A DNA stretch of 64,000 bases from Elusimicrobiota bacterium (GTDB lineage: Bacteria; Elusimicrobiota; Elusimicrobia; Elusimicrobiales; UBA9959), in NCBI GenBank assembly GCA_009773155.1, contig WOVA01000003.1, positions 85,318 to 149,317 on the forward strand, written 5' to 3'. Each line of letters begins with the position of its first letter. Position 1 is the first letter of the stretch. This document shows, in pieces, positions 17,848 to 26,773 of this stretch. The notes beneath the pieces are model-generated. The model made no database searches. It saw only the letters and a program-made list of their open reading frames with translations, and was not told where the DNA came from. The translations under genes and the position numbers were made by a program.

Positions 17848-18332
17848 GACCCGAGGTCCTCCCGGTCAAGCGAGCCGGCCCACTCGCCCAGGCCGGCGTC
17901 GCGCCAGGCAGTATCCTCTTTTGCCGGTTTATACGCCGCCGGCCTCAGCAGATCCGCCGCCTCCAGGCTGAGCGCCTGTGCCACGCGGGCGACGGTCGCG
18001 AGCCGCGGAGCGAGCCGGCCGGCCTCCAGCCGGGCGACATTCGCCCTGGCTATGCCGGTAAGGCCGGCCAGATCTTCCTGTGTCAGCCCCATTTTCTCCC
18101 GCGCGGCCCGGATCCGCTGGGCTACGGCCCAGGCCAGGGAGCCGCCCCGGCTCTCGCGTGTCCGTACGCGGATTTTCCCGCGCCGTGATACCGTCGCGCC
18201 GGAGGGAGCGAGAATGATCCGGGACAGACGCTGGAGGACCTGCGGATTGAACGCTTTATCCAGGGTTCCGATGATACGTTCGGAACTCCGGAACAGGAGT
18301 TTCTCATACGCCGACAGCGTGGCGGGATTCAT
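17844..18332 (-). CDS. XRE-family HTH regulator/antitoxin
   Basis: A 162-residue protein with a helix-turn-helix at residues 73-130 (RIRAAREKMGLTQEDLAGLTGIARANVARLEAG). The C-terminal 30 residues, probably flexible, would be suited to contact the MazF product of the next gene. The N-terminal 60 residues are basic and of no known family. It most likely represses its own operon through the 7-bp inverted repeat in the promoter. It starts one base after the stop of the coiled-coil gene. Confidence 0.8.
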   Translation of the reverse strand: MNPATLSAYEKLLFRSSERIIGTLDKAFNPQVLQRLSRIILAPSGATVSRRGKIRVRTRESRGGSLAWAVAQRIRAAREKMGLTQEDLAGLTGIARANVARLEAGRLAPRLATVARVAQALSLEAADLLRPAAYKPAKEDTAWRDAGLGEWAGSLDREDLGS

Positions 18333-18333
18333 T

Positions 18334-18612
18334 TTATCTGGCCGTCTTCTTTGCCGCGATCTGATTATGCAGGCGGCTGTTTTCGGTGCGCAGAACGAGG
18401 ACTTCCGACTGGAGCTGCCTGTTGACGCGCCGGAAGGCTTCGTACTCGCGGTAAAGCGTCTTGTAGTGGCCCACCAGATTGTTATACATGGCGGCCAGCC
18501 GGCCGAGCTGCGCCTTGACGGACTTCATCTCCCCGGCCTGGGCCAGGTTGCCGATAATACTGCCGAAGGCCACGATACCCAGGAGATCGTTCTTGATGGG
18601 AATGGTTTTCAT
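18334..18612 (-). CDS. Small coiled-coil protein, first gene of CHAT operon
   Basis: A 92-residue protein of unknown family. Residues 8-26 are mildly hydrophobic (NDLLGIVAFGSIIGNLAQA) and residues 30-85 are heptad-like (LGRLAAMYNNLVGHYKTLYREYEAFRRVNRQLQSEV), predicting a coiled coil. AGGAGG precedes the ATG. As the first gene behind the autoregulated promoter it may be an oligomerisation or anchor subunit for the operon, but this is guesswork. Confidence 0.6.
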   Translation of the reverse strand: MKTIPIKNDLLGIVAFGSIIGNLAQAGEMKSVKAQLGRLAAMYNNLVGHYKTLYREYEAFRRVNRQLQSEVLVLRTENSRLHNQIAAKKTAR

Positions 18613-18628
18613 GGCTGCCTCCTGCTAT

Positions 18629-18656
18629 ATTGTATCACAAATGATACATCTGTCAA
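18629..18656 (-). promoter_or_regulatory. Promoter with embedded operator of the XRE-MazF-CHAT operon
   Basis: On the minus strand TTGACA (18651-18656) and TACAAT (18629-18634) are 16 bases apart. A perfect inverted repeat TGTATCA-CAAA-TGATACA (18631-18648) fills the spacer and covers part of the -10 box. This is the layout expected for XRE autorepression. Confidence 0.85.
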
Positions 18657-18685
18657 GGGGCGCGGGACGGAACGCCGGCGTCGGC

Positions 18686-19685
<1,000 letters not shown>

Positions 19686-19693
<8 letters not shown>

Positions 19694-19985
19694 ATTTCTT
19701 TACCCCTTTGATGCAGCTTACCTGGTCCACGATGCCGCAGATGACGGTGCGGACCGGCGATGCCGGGTTCCTGAGTATCTTCCTGGCCCCGCCGCCCTCG
19801 TCCATGACCAGCACGACGTCGCCCGGGCCAGCGCCCACGCCGCCGTCGACCGCCAGCGTGGCCTCGCCGGTGAAGGAGCCAGAACCCGCGGAATCCACGG
19901 GCCGCACCAGCAGCAGCGTAGAGCCTTCCAGCCCCTTGTGCTTGCGGGTCGCCCAGACATTGCCTATGACTTTTCCTACGAACAT
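19686..19985 (-). CDS. BMC-P shell vertex protein (EutN/CcmL family)
   Basis: A 99-residue EutN/CcmL-type protein that should form pentamers capping shell vertices. [31 protein letters not shown], then [25 protein letters not shown] and [12 protein letters not shown], match the family. It overlaps deoC by 8 bases and follows another BMC-P gene by 32 bases. Three different BMC-P genes in one locus suggest mixed or specialised vertices. Confidence 0.93.
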
Positions 19986-20017
19986 ATTTCAATCCACGCC
20001 CCGTACGACGGGCGACT

Positions 20018-20314
20018 TCAGATGAGCTTCTTGCCGTCTATGATGCCGACTATCGCCGCGTCCACCGGCGGCGGGTCCGACTTGGCCGCCGTCTCTCCCT
20101 CCCAGCCCTCGAAGGCCACTATGGCCTCGCGGGAGGCTACGAAGAAGACGGTCTCGCCGGCGCCGGCGCCTACGGTGTCGGCGGCCACCAGCGGGTCGCC
20201 GGACGGGGCGTCGGTGACCCAGTCGAGCGGCTGCACCAGCAGCAGCGTCTTCTGCGCCATGCCGCAGCACTGTTGCGCGCAGAACACCCTTCCTATGACC
20301 CTGGCCTGCTTCAT
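20018..20314 (-). CDS. BMC-P shell vertex protein (EutN/CcmL family)
   Basis: A 98-residue EutN/CcmL protein: MKQARVIGRVFCAQQCCGMAQKTLLLVQPLDW, then LVAADTVGAGAGETVFFVASREA and VDAAIVGIIDG. Compared with its paralogue at 19686-19985 it has three cysteines near residues 12-17 (CAQQCC), which could bind metal or form disulfides. It lies 7 bases after the RpiB-like gene. Confidence 0.92.
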   Translation of the reverse strand: MKQARVIGRVFCAQQCCGMAQKTLLLVQPLDWVTDAPSGDPLVAADTVGAGAGETVFFVASREAIVAFEGWEGETAAKSDPPPVDAAIVGIIDGKKLI

Positions 20315-20321
20315 TTCAGTC

Positions 20322-20768
20322 CTAGCAGCACCTTTGCTCTATCGCCGTGATCTTGTCCAGCCGTTTCTGGTACTTGCCGCCTTCGAAAGGGGTGGTCAGC
20401 CAGGTCCGCAGCATCTCAGTCAGCGCCAGCTCGCCGTGCGTCTTGCCGCCCAGGCAGAGCACGTTGCAGTCCTCGTGCGCCGCGGCGAAGCGGGCGGAGA
20501 TGACGTCGTAGGCGCCCACGGCCCGGATGCCGCGGATCTTGTTGGCGGCCAGCGGCATGGCGCCGTTGAAGCCGTCCACCAGCACGCCGCGCTCGAACTC
20601 GCGCTTGCGCACGGCGTCGCCGACCAGCATGGCTATATCGGGAAAATCGACGGGCTCGGCGGAATAGCAGCCGAAATCGGTCACCTCGTGGCCGAGGGTC
20701 TGGAGATATTTCTTGAGCTTCTCCTTGGCCTCGAAGCCGGCGTGATCGGCGCCTATAACGATCTTCAT
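20322..20768 (-). CDS. RpiB-like sugar-phosphate isomerase with altered active site
   Basis: A 148-residue RpiB/LacAB-family protein. GADHAGF at 6-12, HED at 98-100 and the C-terminal ITAIEQR are conserved. RpiB interconverts ribose-5-phosphate and ribulose-5-phosphate. In the active-site loop, where E. coli RpiB has CGTGVG, this protein reads DGFNGA (65-70): the catalytic Cys is Asp65 and the following Thr is Phe67. It probably acts on a different sugar phosphate, or uses another base. It sits between BMC-P and BMC-T shell genes, so is likely part of the compartment pathway. Confidence 0.85.
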   Translation of the reverse strand: MKIVIGADHAGFEAKEKLKKYLQTLGHEVTDFGCYSAEPVDFPDIAMLVGDAVRKREFERGVLVDGFNGAMPLAANKIRGIRAVGAYDVISARFAAAHEDCNVLCLGGKTHGELALTEMLRTWLTTPFEGGKYQKRLDKITAIEQRCC

Positions 20769-20776
20769 AAGGTCTC

Positions 20777-21325
20777 CTAGATGACCGCGCCGAGATGCTC
20801 GTGCGCGTTCGGGATGACTATGCGGCTCACGACGGCGTCCTCGCCGATGGCCTTCACGCCGGCGGAGACGGCGGTGCGGACGGCGCCGACCTCTCCGGTC
20901 ACGGTGAAGTAGCCTTTGCCGCCTATACCCTTGCCGGTATTGACCTCGGCCACGTGGACGAAGGCCGCCTTGGCGGCGGCGTCGGCGGCGAACAGGGCCG
21001 GCAGGGCCTCTTTGGTCTCCACTATGCCGACGGCTTCCAGTTTGGCGGGCTTCACTTTTTTATTCAGCGCCGCCAGCGCGCCGGCGTGGACATTGCGGAT
21101 GATGTGGCGCGCGATGAGCGTATTGCCGGCTATCTCGGCGCCTTTGGACAGCGAGGACTCGACCTCGCCGACGGGGCCCGCTATGACGATTATATATTTG
21201 CCTTTGGAGATGGCCTGGTGGACCCGCGGCTCCACGCCGGCGGCCTTGCACATGGCGTCCAGCGACTCGACGCCTTTGGCTATCGAGGAGGTTTCCATCA
21301 TACCGATCGAAATATTGGCCTGCAT
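20777..21325 (-). CDS. BMC-T shell protein (tandem BMC, trimer)
   Basis: A 182-residue protein with two BMC domains: residues 3-90 (SIGMMETSSIAKGVESLDAMCKAAG, KYIIVIAGPVGEVESSLSKG) and 94-180 (LEAVGIVETKEALPALFAADAAAKAA, GYFTVTGEVGAVRTAVSAG, IVIPNAHEHL). Trimers of such proteins mimic hexamers and often form gated pores. It lacks the CPGK cysteine motif of the PduT-like paralogue at 28341-28898. It ends 8 bases before the RpiB-like gene and follows the aldehyde dehydrogenase by 10 bases. Confidence 0.92.
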   Translation of the reverse strand: MQANISIGMMETSSIAKGVESLDAMCKAAGVEPRVHQAISKGKYIIVIAGPVGEVESSLSKGAEIAGNTLIARHIIRNVHAGALAALNKKVKPAKLEAVGIVETKEALPALFAADAAAKAAFVHVAEVNTGKGIGGKGYFTVTGEVGAVRTAVSAGVKAIGEDAVVSRIVIPNAHEHLGAVI

Positions 21326-21335
21326 TGGGTTCTCC

Positions 21336-22778
21336 TTACGCTATCCTGAGGTCGCCGACCACGCTGCACTGCAGCGGGCGGACGAAATGGCTGGTCTTGG
21401 TGATGCCGTCGCCGGTCGGCGTGCCGATGGACATGGAGGCGTAGCCCTCGCCCAGGCCCAGGCCGTGCAGCGTGCAGCCGTTCTTGACGAAGATGGAGCA
21501 GGCCATGCGCCTCCCCATCTTGGTCATGTTCTTCACGTTGGTCGAGTACATCCCGGCGCTGTGATGGTTGTTCCCCTCCGCGCGGCGTGCCAGTTCTATG
21601 GCGGCGTCGATGTCGCGGGCCACGGTCACCGGCAGCACGGGCATGAGCTGCTCGGTGTGCACGAATACGTGGTCGTTGGGCACTTCCGCCCAGAGCACCC
21701 TGATATCGTCCGAGAGGTTCAAACCTATCGCTTTAGCTATGACGGAAGGGTTCTTTCCGATGAAATCGCGGTTGACCTTGGGCTCCGGGCCGGGCTCGGG
21801 GATGGCCAGCTTCGAGAGCTGGTCCATCTGCGCGCCGGTGAGCTCGTAGGCGCGATGGTCCTTGCGCATGGCCTCGAGGAAGCGGGTCCGCGCGGCCTCG
21901 GTGACTATCACTTCCTTCTCGGCTATGCAGAGGACGTTATTGTCGAAACCGCAGCCGGTTATTATCTGCTCGGCGCAGTCGGGGAAAACGGCGGTCTCGT
22001 CGACGACCACCGGCGGATTGCCGGGGCCGGCGGCTATGGTCTTGCAGGCTTTGCCGGCGGTCATGGCGACTTTGACTATGGCCGGACCGCCGGTGACGAT
22101 GTTCAGCTGCGTGTCCGGGTGGCAAAGGAGCTGCCTGGTGGCTTCCTGCGTGGGCTTGGCTATGGTGGTGACCAGGTTGGCGGGGCCGCCCGCCGCGACG
22201 ATGGCATCGTTAAGGACGCGCACGGCGTCGGCCACGCAGCCCTTGGCCGCGGGATGGGGCGAGAAGACGACGGCGTTGCCGGCGGCCAGTATGCCGATGG
22301 CGTTGGAGATGATGGTGGCCACCGCGTTGGTGGAAGGGGTGATGGCGGCGACGACGCCGAAGGGCGCGTACTCGACGAGGGCCAGCCCCTTGTCGCCGGT
22401 ATAGGCGACGGCGCGCAGGTCCTCTACGCCGGGGGTCTTGTCGGCGCAGACCAGGTTCTTGAGGACCTTGTCGGCCACGCGGCCCATGCCGGTCTCGGCC
22501 ACGGCCAGTTCGGCCCAGCGGCGCGCGTTGGCGCGCGAGACTTCGCGCATGGCGGAAATTATCTTTTCGCGGGCCTCGAGGCCCATATCCTGAAAGCCGG
22601 GCTGGGCCCGGTTGGCGGCGGCCACGGCCTCGTCGACGGTGTCGAAGACCGGGCCGGCGGACGAGGACACGGGGGACACCATGCGGAATGGTGTCCCCAA
22701 TGGCGTACCCTCGGCGGTCTCGAGGTTCTTCACGACCTCGGCGACTATCTTCCTGAGTTCTTCCTCGTTTATGGACAT
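21336..22778 (-). CDS. CoA-acylating aldehyde dehydrogenase (PduP/EutE family)
   Basis: A 480-residue enzyme that oxidises acetaldehyde or propanal to the acyl-CoA with NAD+. The N-terminal MSINEEELRKIVAEVVKNLE is a classic BMC encapsulation peptide. The palindrome-derived GTPFRMVSP (28-36) lies in the linker before the catalytic domain. Cofactor segments include ITPSTNAVATIISNAIGILAAGNAVVFSPHP, and the catalytic Cys is C284 in FDNNVLCIAEKEV. In context it should use acetaldehyde from DeoC and pass acetyl-CoA to PduL. It is encoded between BMC-P and BMC-T genes. Confidence 0.94.
   Translation of the reverse strand: MSINEEELRKIVAEVVKNLETAEGTPLGTPFRMVSPVSSSAGPVFDTVDEAVAAANRAQPGFQDMGLEAREKIISAMREVSRANARRWAELAVAETGMGRVADKVLKNLVCADKTPGVEDLRAVAYTGDKGLALVEYAPFGVVAAITPSTNAVATIISNAIGILAAGNAVVFSPHPAAKGCVADAVRVLNDAIVAAGGPANLVTTIAKPTQEATRQLLCHPDTQLNIVTGGPAIVKVAMTAGKACKTIAAGPGNPPVVVDETAVFPDCAEQIITGCGFDNNVLCIAEKEVIVTEAARTRFLEAMRKDHRAYELTGAQMDQLSKLAIPEPGPEPKVNRDFIGKNPSVIAKAIGLNLSDDIRVLWAEVPNDHVFVHTEQLMPVLPVTVARDIDAAIELARRAEGNNHHSAGMYSTNVKNMTKMGRRMACSIFVKNGCTLHGLGLGEGYASMSIGTPTGDGITKTSHFVRPLQCSVVGDLRIA
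22672..22698. repeat. 27-bp in-frame palindrome in aldehyde dehydrogenase gene
   Basis: Left arm GGGGACACCATGC is exact; the right arm has one change (GAATGGTGTCCCC). The host gene reads it in a different frame from most copies, giving GTPFRMVSP. Confidence 0.93.
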
Positions 22779-22788
22779 AAGGCCCCCG

Positions 22789-23094
22789 TTACTGCATCTT
22801 GTTCACGGATTTTTTGAAGACGACCTTGCCCTCTTTCTCTATGGTGTCCACGATGGCGAAGATGGTGCAGTCGACCGGGGCGCTCTCGGTCTTGGAGGTC
22901 TGCCGGGCCGAGGAACCCTGCACCAGCAGGACCAGTTCTCCCTCGCCGGCGCCGACAGCGTCTACGGAGACGAGGGGGTTGCCCCTGGGCTTGTCGTCCA
23001 GGCCGACGGGCTGCACCATCAGGAGCTTGGTGCCCACGAGTTTGTCGTCCTTGCGGGTGCAGACGACGTTGCCTACCACTCTGGCGAATAACAT
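22789..23094 (-). CDS. BMC-P shell vertex protein (EutN/CcmL family)
   Basis: A 101-residue EutN/CcmL pentamer protein: MLFARVVGNVVCTRKDDKLVGTKLLMVQPVG, LVSVDAVGAGEGELVLLVQGSSARQT and APVDCTIFAIVDTIE. It is the second gene of the main shell operon, between the leading BMC-H and the aldehyde dehydrogenase. It has a short Lys-rich tail (VVFKKSVNKMQ) absent from the other two paralogues. Confidence 0.93.
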   Translation of the reverse strand: MLFARVVGNVVCTRKDDKLVGTKLLMVQPVGLDDKPRGNPLVSVDAVGAGEGELVLLVQGSSARQTSKTESAPVDCTIFAIVDTIEKEGKVVFKKSVNKMQ

Positions 23095-23163
23095 GTGTCC
23101 TCCGTTAAAACGGCGGGAAGGCGCGGGACCCGCGGGTCCGCGCGCCCTCTCCCCTGGCGGGAA

Positions 23164-23448
23164 TTACTTCTTCCTGTTGTCGGTTATCGGGAGCCTGCCT
23201 TCCAGGTCGCCGTGCGGCTGCGGTATGACGTGCACGCTGACCAGCTCGCCCACCTTCTGGGCGGCGGCGGCGCCGGAATCGCAGGCGGCGCGGCAGGCGG
23301 CGACTTCGCCCCTGAAAAGGATGGTGACCAGGCCGGAGCCGATCTTCTCGTAAGCGACCAGCTTGACGTTGGCGGCCTTGACGGCGGCGTCGGCCGCTTC
23401 CACGCAGGCTATGAGGCCCTTGGTCTCTATCATGCCGAGTGCTTCCAT
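23164..23448 (-). CDS. BMC-H shell protein (hexamer)
   Basis: A 94-residue BMC-H tile protein: [56 protein letters not shown] and [15 protein letters not shown]. The start at 23448 is chosen because AGGAGG precedes it; an upstream ATG at 23475 has no such site. It leads the main shell/enzyme operon, with a likely promoter just upstream. As the first gene it is probably the most abundant shell component. Confidence 0.94.
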   Translation of the reverse strand: MEALGMIETKGLIACVEAADAAVKAANVKLVAYEKIGSGLVTILFRGEVAACRAACDSGAAAAQKVGELVSVHVIPQPHGDLEGRLPITDNRKK

Positions 23449-23500
23449 TGTGTCCTCCTGTAACGGGTACCGCAAGATCGGGATACCGCTCTATTGAATC

Positions 23501-23529
23501 ATTATATATTTTTGAGGCCGGTTCAAGAA
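23501..23529 (-). promoter_or_regulatory. Candidate promoter of main BMC operon
   Basis: TATAAT (23501-23506) on the minus strand is a perfect -10 box in an AT-rich gap 50 bases before the BMC-H start. A weak -35 candidate, TTCTTG (23524-23529), lies 17 bases upstream; TTGAAC at 14 bases is a poorer alternative. Confidence 0.55.
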
Positions 23530-23539
23530 CCCGGGCGGC

Positions 23540-24631
23540 TCAGGGCCTGCCGTTCCTGACCGCTTCCGTGAGCCGGCGCCAGATCTTCTCGATATCGTAG
23601 CGCTCCCGGGCGTCCGCCAGGGCGGCGCCGGCCAGACGCTCGTAGAGGTCCGGATCGGAGAGCAGCAGCCTGGTCTTCTCCGCCAGGTCCGCGGCGTCCT
23701 TCGTCCTGAACAGCAGTCCGGTGCGGCCGTCCTCTATTATATCCGGCACGCCGCCGGCATTGGATGCGACGACCGGCACACCCGAAGCCATGGCCTCGGG
23801 TATGCAGCGGCCGAAGGTCTCCTTCCAGGACGGCATCCAGACCACGGCGAGCTCACGGAGCCTTTTGGAAAGGTCTTTGAAGAAACCGTCGTAGACGACA
23901 CTGTCCTCCACCCCCAGCTCGCGCGCCAGCTTGTCCAGCACGGGGCGCATGGGAGTCTCGCCCGGGGTATTGGCGCCGATGAAATGAAGGCGGACCGGCC
24001 TGGGGAAATCCTTCTTCAGCAGGGCCAGCGCCCTTATGGCCAGGTCCTGCCCCTTCTGCGGGTCCAGCCGGGCGACGATGCCGATCTGCAGGGGACCGGC
24101 TTCCGGACCGGGTGATTTCAGCGACTCGCGGGGAGAGAAGCGCGACAGGTCCACCCCGTTGGGGATAATAGCGACCCTGCCGGGATCGACGGGAGACGTG
24201 TCCAGAAGGTTCTCTCTCTGGGCGGGAGTGAGGACGATCCAGAGATCGGCCCTGGAGAAGATGAAGCGGTGAAAAAGATCCTTTTTATTCACCCCGTAAA
24301 AGGTGTGATTAAGCACCGTGACTTTCCCGGAAGGCTTGTAAAAGAGAAGGCTTTTGAGGTCCTGGTGGCGGTGTATCAGGAAAGCGGCGCGGTCCCGGTC
24401 CAGTTCCTTCATGGCCGCCGCCGCGGCGCGGTAGCGCAGGAAAGACCGGCCGACCGATACGGTGCTGTCGCGGTAGCCCCGGGAAAGGAGGTTCCTCTCC
24501 AGCGGGGTTCCGGCGGCGACTATGATCCTGGCGGGGACGCCGTTGCGCAGCAGCCACTCGTGGAACTCGAGAGCTATGAGCTCCAGGCCGCCGTAACCTA
24601 TCGCGAGCGTCGCCTGTACTATTTCGTTCAT
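23540..24631 (-). CDS. GT4-type glycosyltransferase
   Basis: A 363-residue GT-B glycosyltransferase. The N-terminal domain holds the Gly-rich acceptor loop (YGGLELIALEFHEWLLRNG). The C-terminal domain has VAIIPNGVDLSRFSP, IGIVARLDPQKGQDLAIRALALL and the donor-binding segment ETFGRCIPEAMASGVPVVASNAGGVPDII, with its E-x7-E pair. It would add a sugar from a nucleotide donor to a glycan or lipid. It is the last of three glycosyltransferase genes that follow pduL; whether they serve envelope glycans or the compartment is unknown. Confidence 0.87.
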   Translation of the reverse strand: MNEIVQATLAIGYGGLELIALEFHEWLLRNGVPARIIVAAGTPLERNLLSRGYRDSTVSVGRSFLRYRAAAAAMKELDRDRAAFLIHRHQDLKSLLFYKPSGKVTVLNHTFYGVNKKDLFHRFIFSRADLWIVLTPAQRENLLDTSPVDPGRVAIIPNGVDLSRFSPRESLKSPGPEAGPLQIGIVARLDPQKGQDLAIRALALLKKDFPRPVRLHFIGANTPGETPMRPVLDKLARELGVEDSVVYDGFFKDLSKRLRELAVVWMPSWKETFGRCIPEAMASGVPVVASNAGGVPDIIEDGRTGLLFRTKDAADLAEKTRLLLSDPDLYERLAGAALADARERYDIEKIWRRLTEAVRNGRP

Positions 24632-24662
24632 TTCAAAGTCCGGGGAACAGCATTGAATTCCA

Positions 24663-25715
24663 TCAGATACCCGCGGGGGCCGCGCTGAAAATGGCGGCGG
24701 TGGCTTTTACGAACGCCTCGCGCGAAAAGTCGCGGGCCGCGCGCTCGCGGGCGGCCCTGCCCAGCGCTTCCGCGCGCAGCGGGTCGGCGGCAAGGCCGGC
24801 CAGCTTGCCGGCCATGGCCGCGTGATCGCCGGGCGCCACCAGCAGGTCCGGCTCCGTGAATTCGGGCAGGCTGCCCGCCGAGGTGGCGACCAGCGGCCGG
24901 CCCGCGGCCATCCACTCCAGCGCCGCGCGCGAGACCGCCTCGCTGCCCAGCGAGGCCGACACTCCCGCATGGCAGGAACGCATGAAGGCGAGAGTGTCCG
25001 GCAGCCGGCCGTGGAAAACGACCTTCTCCGCTATGCCGAGCTCCGCCGCCAGCCTCTCCAGGTCCGCCCGTTTAACATTGCAGTCCTCGCCGGCGATGTG
25101 GAATTCGGCGCCGGGGCCGGCCTTCAGTGATAAAGCCGCGGCCCTGAGGAAAACCTCGTGCCCTTTCACCGGGTCCAGCCGCCCCAGTATGCCGACGCGG
25201 AAAGGCGCGGGCGCGGGAGGCGGTTCGTAAGGCGGCACCTCGATGGCCTGGCGTATAAGGACGGACAGCGCCGGCTCCAGGCCGGCGTCGAGGTACATCT
25301 TCTCTATGTGCGCGGAAGCGGAAATAACCTTGTTCACGCCGGCGAAGGTCGGCCCGATGGCCGGGGGCCTGGCGTCGGCCTTCACGCGCACCAGGGCGAG
25401 GCGGGGACTGAAAAGGCGGAACAGCCAGCCCACGGTCTGCGCCAGGCCGGTATGCGCCACTATCGCGTCCACTCCCTCGCGGCGGACGAAGAAGAAAAGG
25501 CGGCCGAAGCCCGACGGGAAGCGTCCGAAATGCTTATGGTCCGGCACGTTCACGTGCCGGAAGTTGCTGGCGGCGGCGAATTTATCGGCGGCGCTGCCGG
25601 CGGGAGAACCGATTATCACTTCGTGACCGGCTGCGCGCAGCGCCAGCGCCTGGTCGAAGGCGTAGGCGGCCAGGCCGCTGTTCCACGGTATGATGACAAG
25701 ACTTAGCATCTTCAT
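24663..25715 (-). CDS. GT4-type glycosyltransferase
   Basis: A 350-residue GT-B enzyme. MLSLVIIPWNSGLAAYAFDQALALRAAGHEVI is the N-terminal Rossmann start. The C-terminal half has VGILGRLDPVKGHEVFLRAAAL and EAVSRAALEWMAAGRPLVATSAGSLPEF, the donor-site motif. It overlaps the heptosyltransferase-like gene by 4 bases, so both are made from one message. LPS core or similar envelope glycan synthesis is the likely role, by association with the GT9 neighbour. Confidence 0.85.
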   Translation of the reverse strand: MKMLSLVIIPWNSGLAAYAFDQALALRAAGHEVIIGSPAGSAADKFAAASNFRHVNVPDHKHFGRFPSGFGRLFFFVRREGVDAIVAHTGLAQTVGWLFRLFSPRLALVRVKADARPPAIGPTFAGVNKVISASAHIEKMYLDAGLEPALSVLIRQAIEVPPYEPPPAPAPFRVGILGRLDPVKGHEVFLRAAALSLKAGPGAEFHIAGEDCNVKRADLERLAAELGIAEKVVFHGRLPDTLAFMRSCHAGVSASLGSEAVSRAALEWMAAGRPLVATSAGSLPEFTEPDLLVAPGDHAAMAGKLAGLAADPLRAEALGRAARERAARDFSREAFVKATAAIFSAAPAGI

Positions 25716-26755
25716 GCGTGACCATCCGGGGCCGAAGGCCGACCCAGGCTGGCGAGTATTTCAGCCGCCGCGGCGTAAGCGGCCTCTACGGTTATTTCAG
25801 CCATGCAATTGTAGCGCTCGCACTTGTCGCGGGAGCAATCCCGGCATTCGGGGCCGGAGGGCGTCAGCACCTTGTTCACCCCCCCGCCGTAGGGGCCCCA
25901 GCGGCGCGGCGAGCAGACTTTTATAGGCGGGAAGAACGAAAGGGTCGGCACATTCTGGGCCACGGCGAGATGCAGGGGACCCGTGCTATTGGTGACGAAC
26001 AGCAAGCAGCGGCCGACCAGCGCCATGAAGTGCCGCAGGTCGAGGGGCTCGCGCAGGACGACGGGCCTCTCCGGCATGGAGGCCGCCATTTCCTCGAGCA
26101 GCGGGGTCTCGGCGGCGGAGCCGGTCAGCAGCACCTTTACCCCGTGATCGCGCATGAGCCGCGAGGCCAGCGCCGCGAAGTTCTCCGGCGGCCAGTTCAT
26201 CGCCGAGCCGCGGCTGCCGGGATGCACGCCGACCATGAAATCGCCCGGCTTCAGCCCCGCCCGCTCCAGGGCGCGGTCGGCGGCCTCTTTCTCTTCGGGA
26301 GTTACGGTCACGGACGTCGGCGCGGGCGTAACGGGAAGTCCGAGCCCGGCCAGCAGGTCCCGGTTATAGTCGGCCTCGTGCTTCTCTATCCGTGAACGAT
26401 TCTGGGATATCCGGCGGTTGAGAAAAAGCGACCAGACCTTGGAAGCCGGGCCGACGCGCAGCGGGATGCCGGCCAGCAGCGGCAGCAGCGCGGAGCGGAA
26501 GTCCACGAAGAAGACCACCGCCGCGTCGTAATTCTCACGGCGCAGTTCCCGCAGCGTTCCGAAGAAGCCCCCCAGCGTCATTATCTTTTCGAGCGCCGGG
26601 TTCTTCTCCAGCACGGGCCGGGCGTAGGCGCCGGCCAGGAAATGCAGACGCGCCCCGGGCAGAGCCGACTTCAGCGCCGCCGCGGCCGGAGTGGTCAGCG
26701 TGACGTCTCCTATCCGGTCCGTCCTCACCAGCAGTATCTTGGGGTTCTCTCGCAT
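25712..26755 (-). CDS. GT9 heptosyltransferase-like protein
   Basis: A 347-residue GT9-family protein like ADP-heptose:LPS heptosyltransferases. ILLVRTDRIGDVTLTTPAAAALKSALPGA is the family start. FMVGVHPGSRGSAMNWPPENFAALA binds donor, and FVTNSTGPLHLAVAQNVPTLSFFPP is the C-terminal signature. A cysteine-rich patch near the end (CRDCSRDKCERYNC) is common in this family. It supports a diderm envelope with an LPS-like glycolipid. It follows pduL by 18 bases within the BMC gene train. Confidence 0.88.
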   Translation of the reverse strand: MRENPKILLVRTDRIGDVTLTTPAAAALKSALPGARLHFLAGAYARPVLEKNPALEKIMTLGGFFGTLRELRRENYDAAVVFFVDFRSALLPLLAGIPLRVGPASKVWSLFLNRRISQNRSRIEKHEADYNRDLLAGLGLPVTPAPTSVTVTPEEKEAADRALERAGLKPGDFMVGVHPGSRGSAMNWPPENFAALASRLMRDHGVKVLLTGSAAETPLLEEMAASMPERPVVLREPLDLRHFMALVGRCLLFVTNSTGPLHLAVAQNVPTLSFFPPIKVCSPRRWGPYGGGVNKVLTPSGPECRDCSRDKCERYNCMAEITVEAAYAAAAEILASLGRPSAPDGHA

Positions 26756-26773
26756 TTAGGTCCGCAAAAAGAT

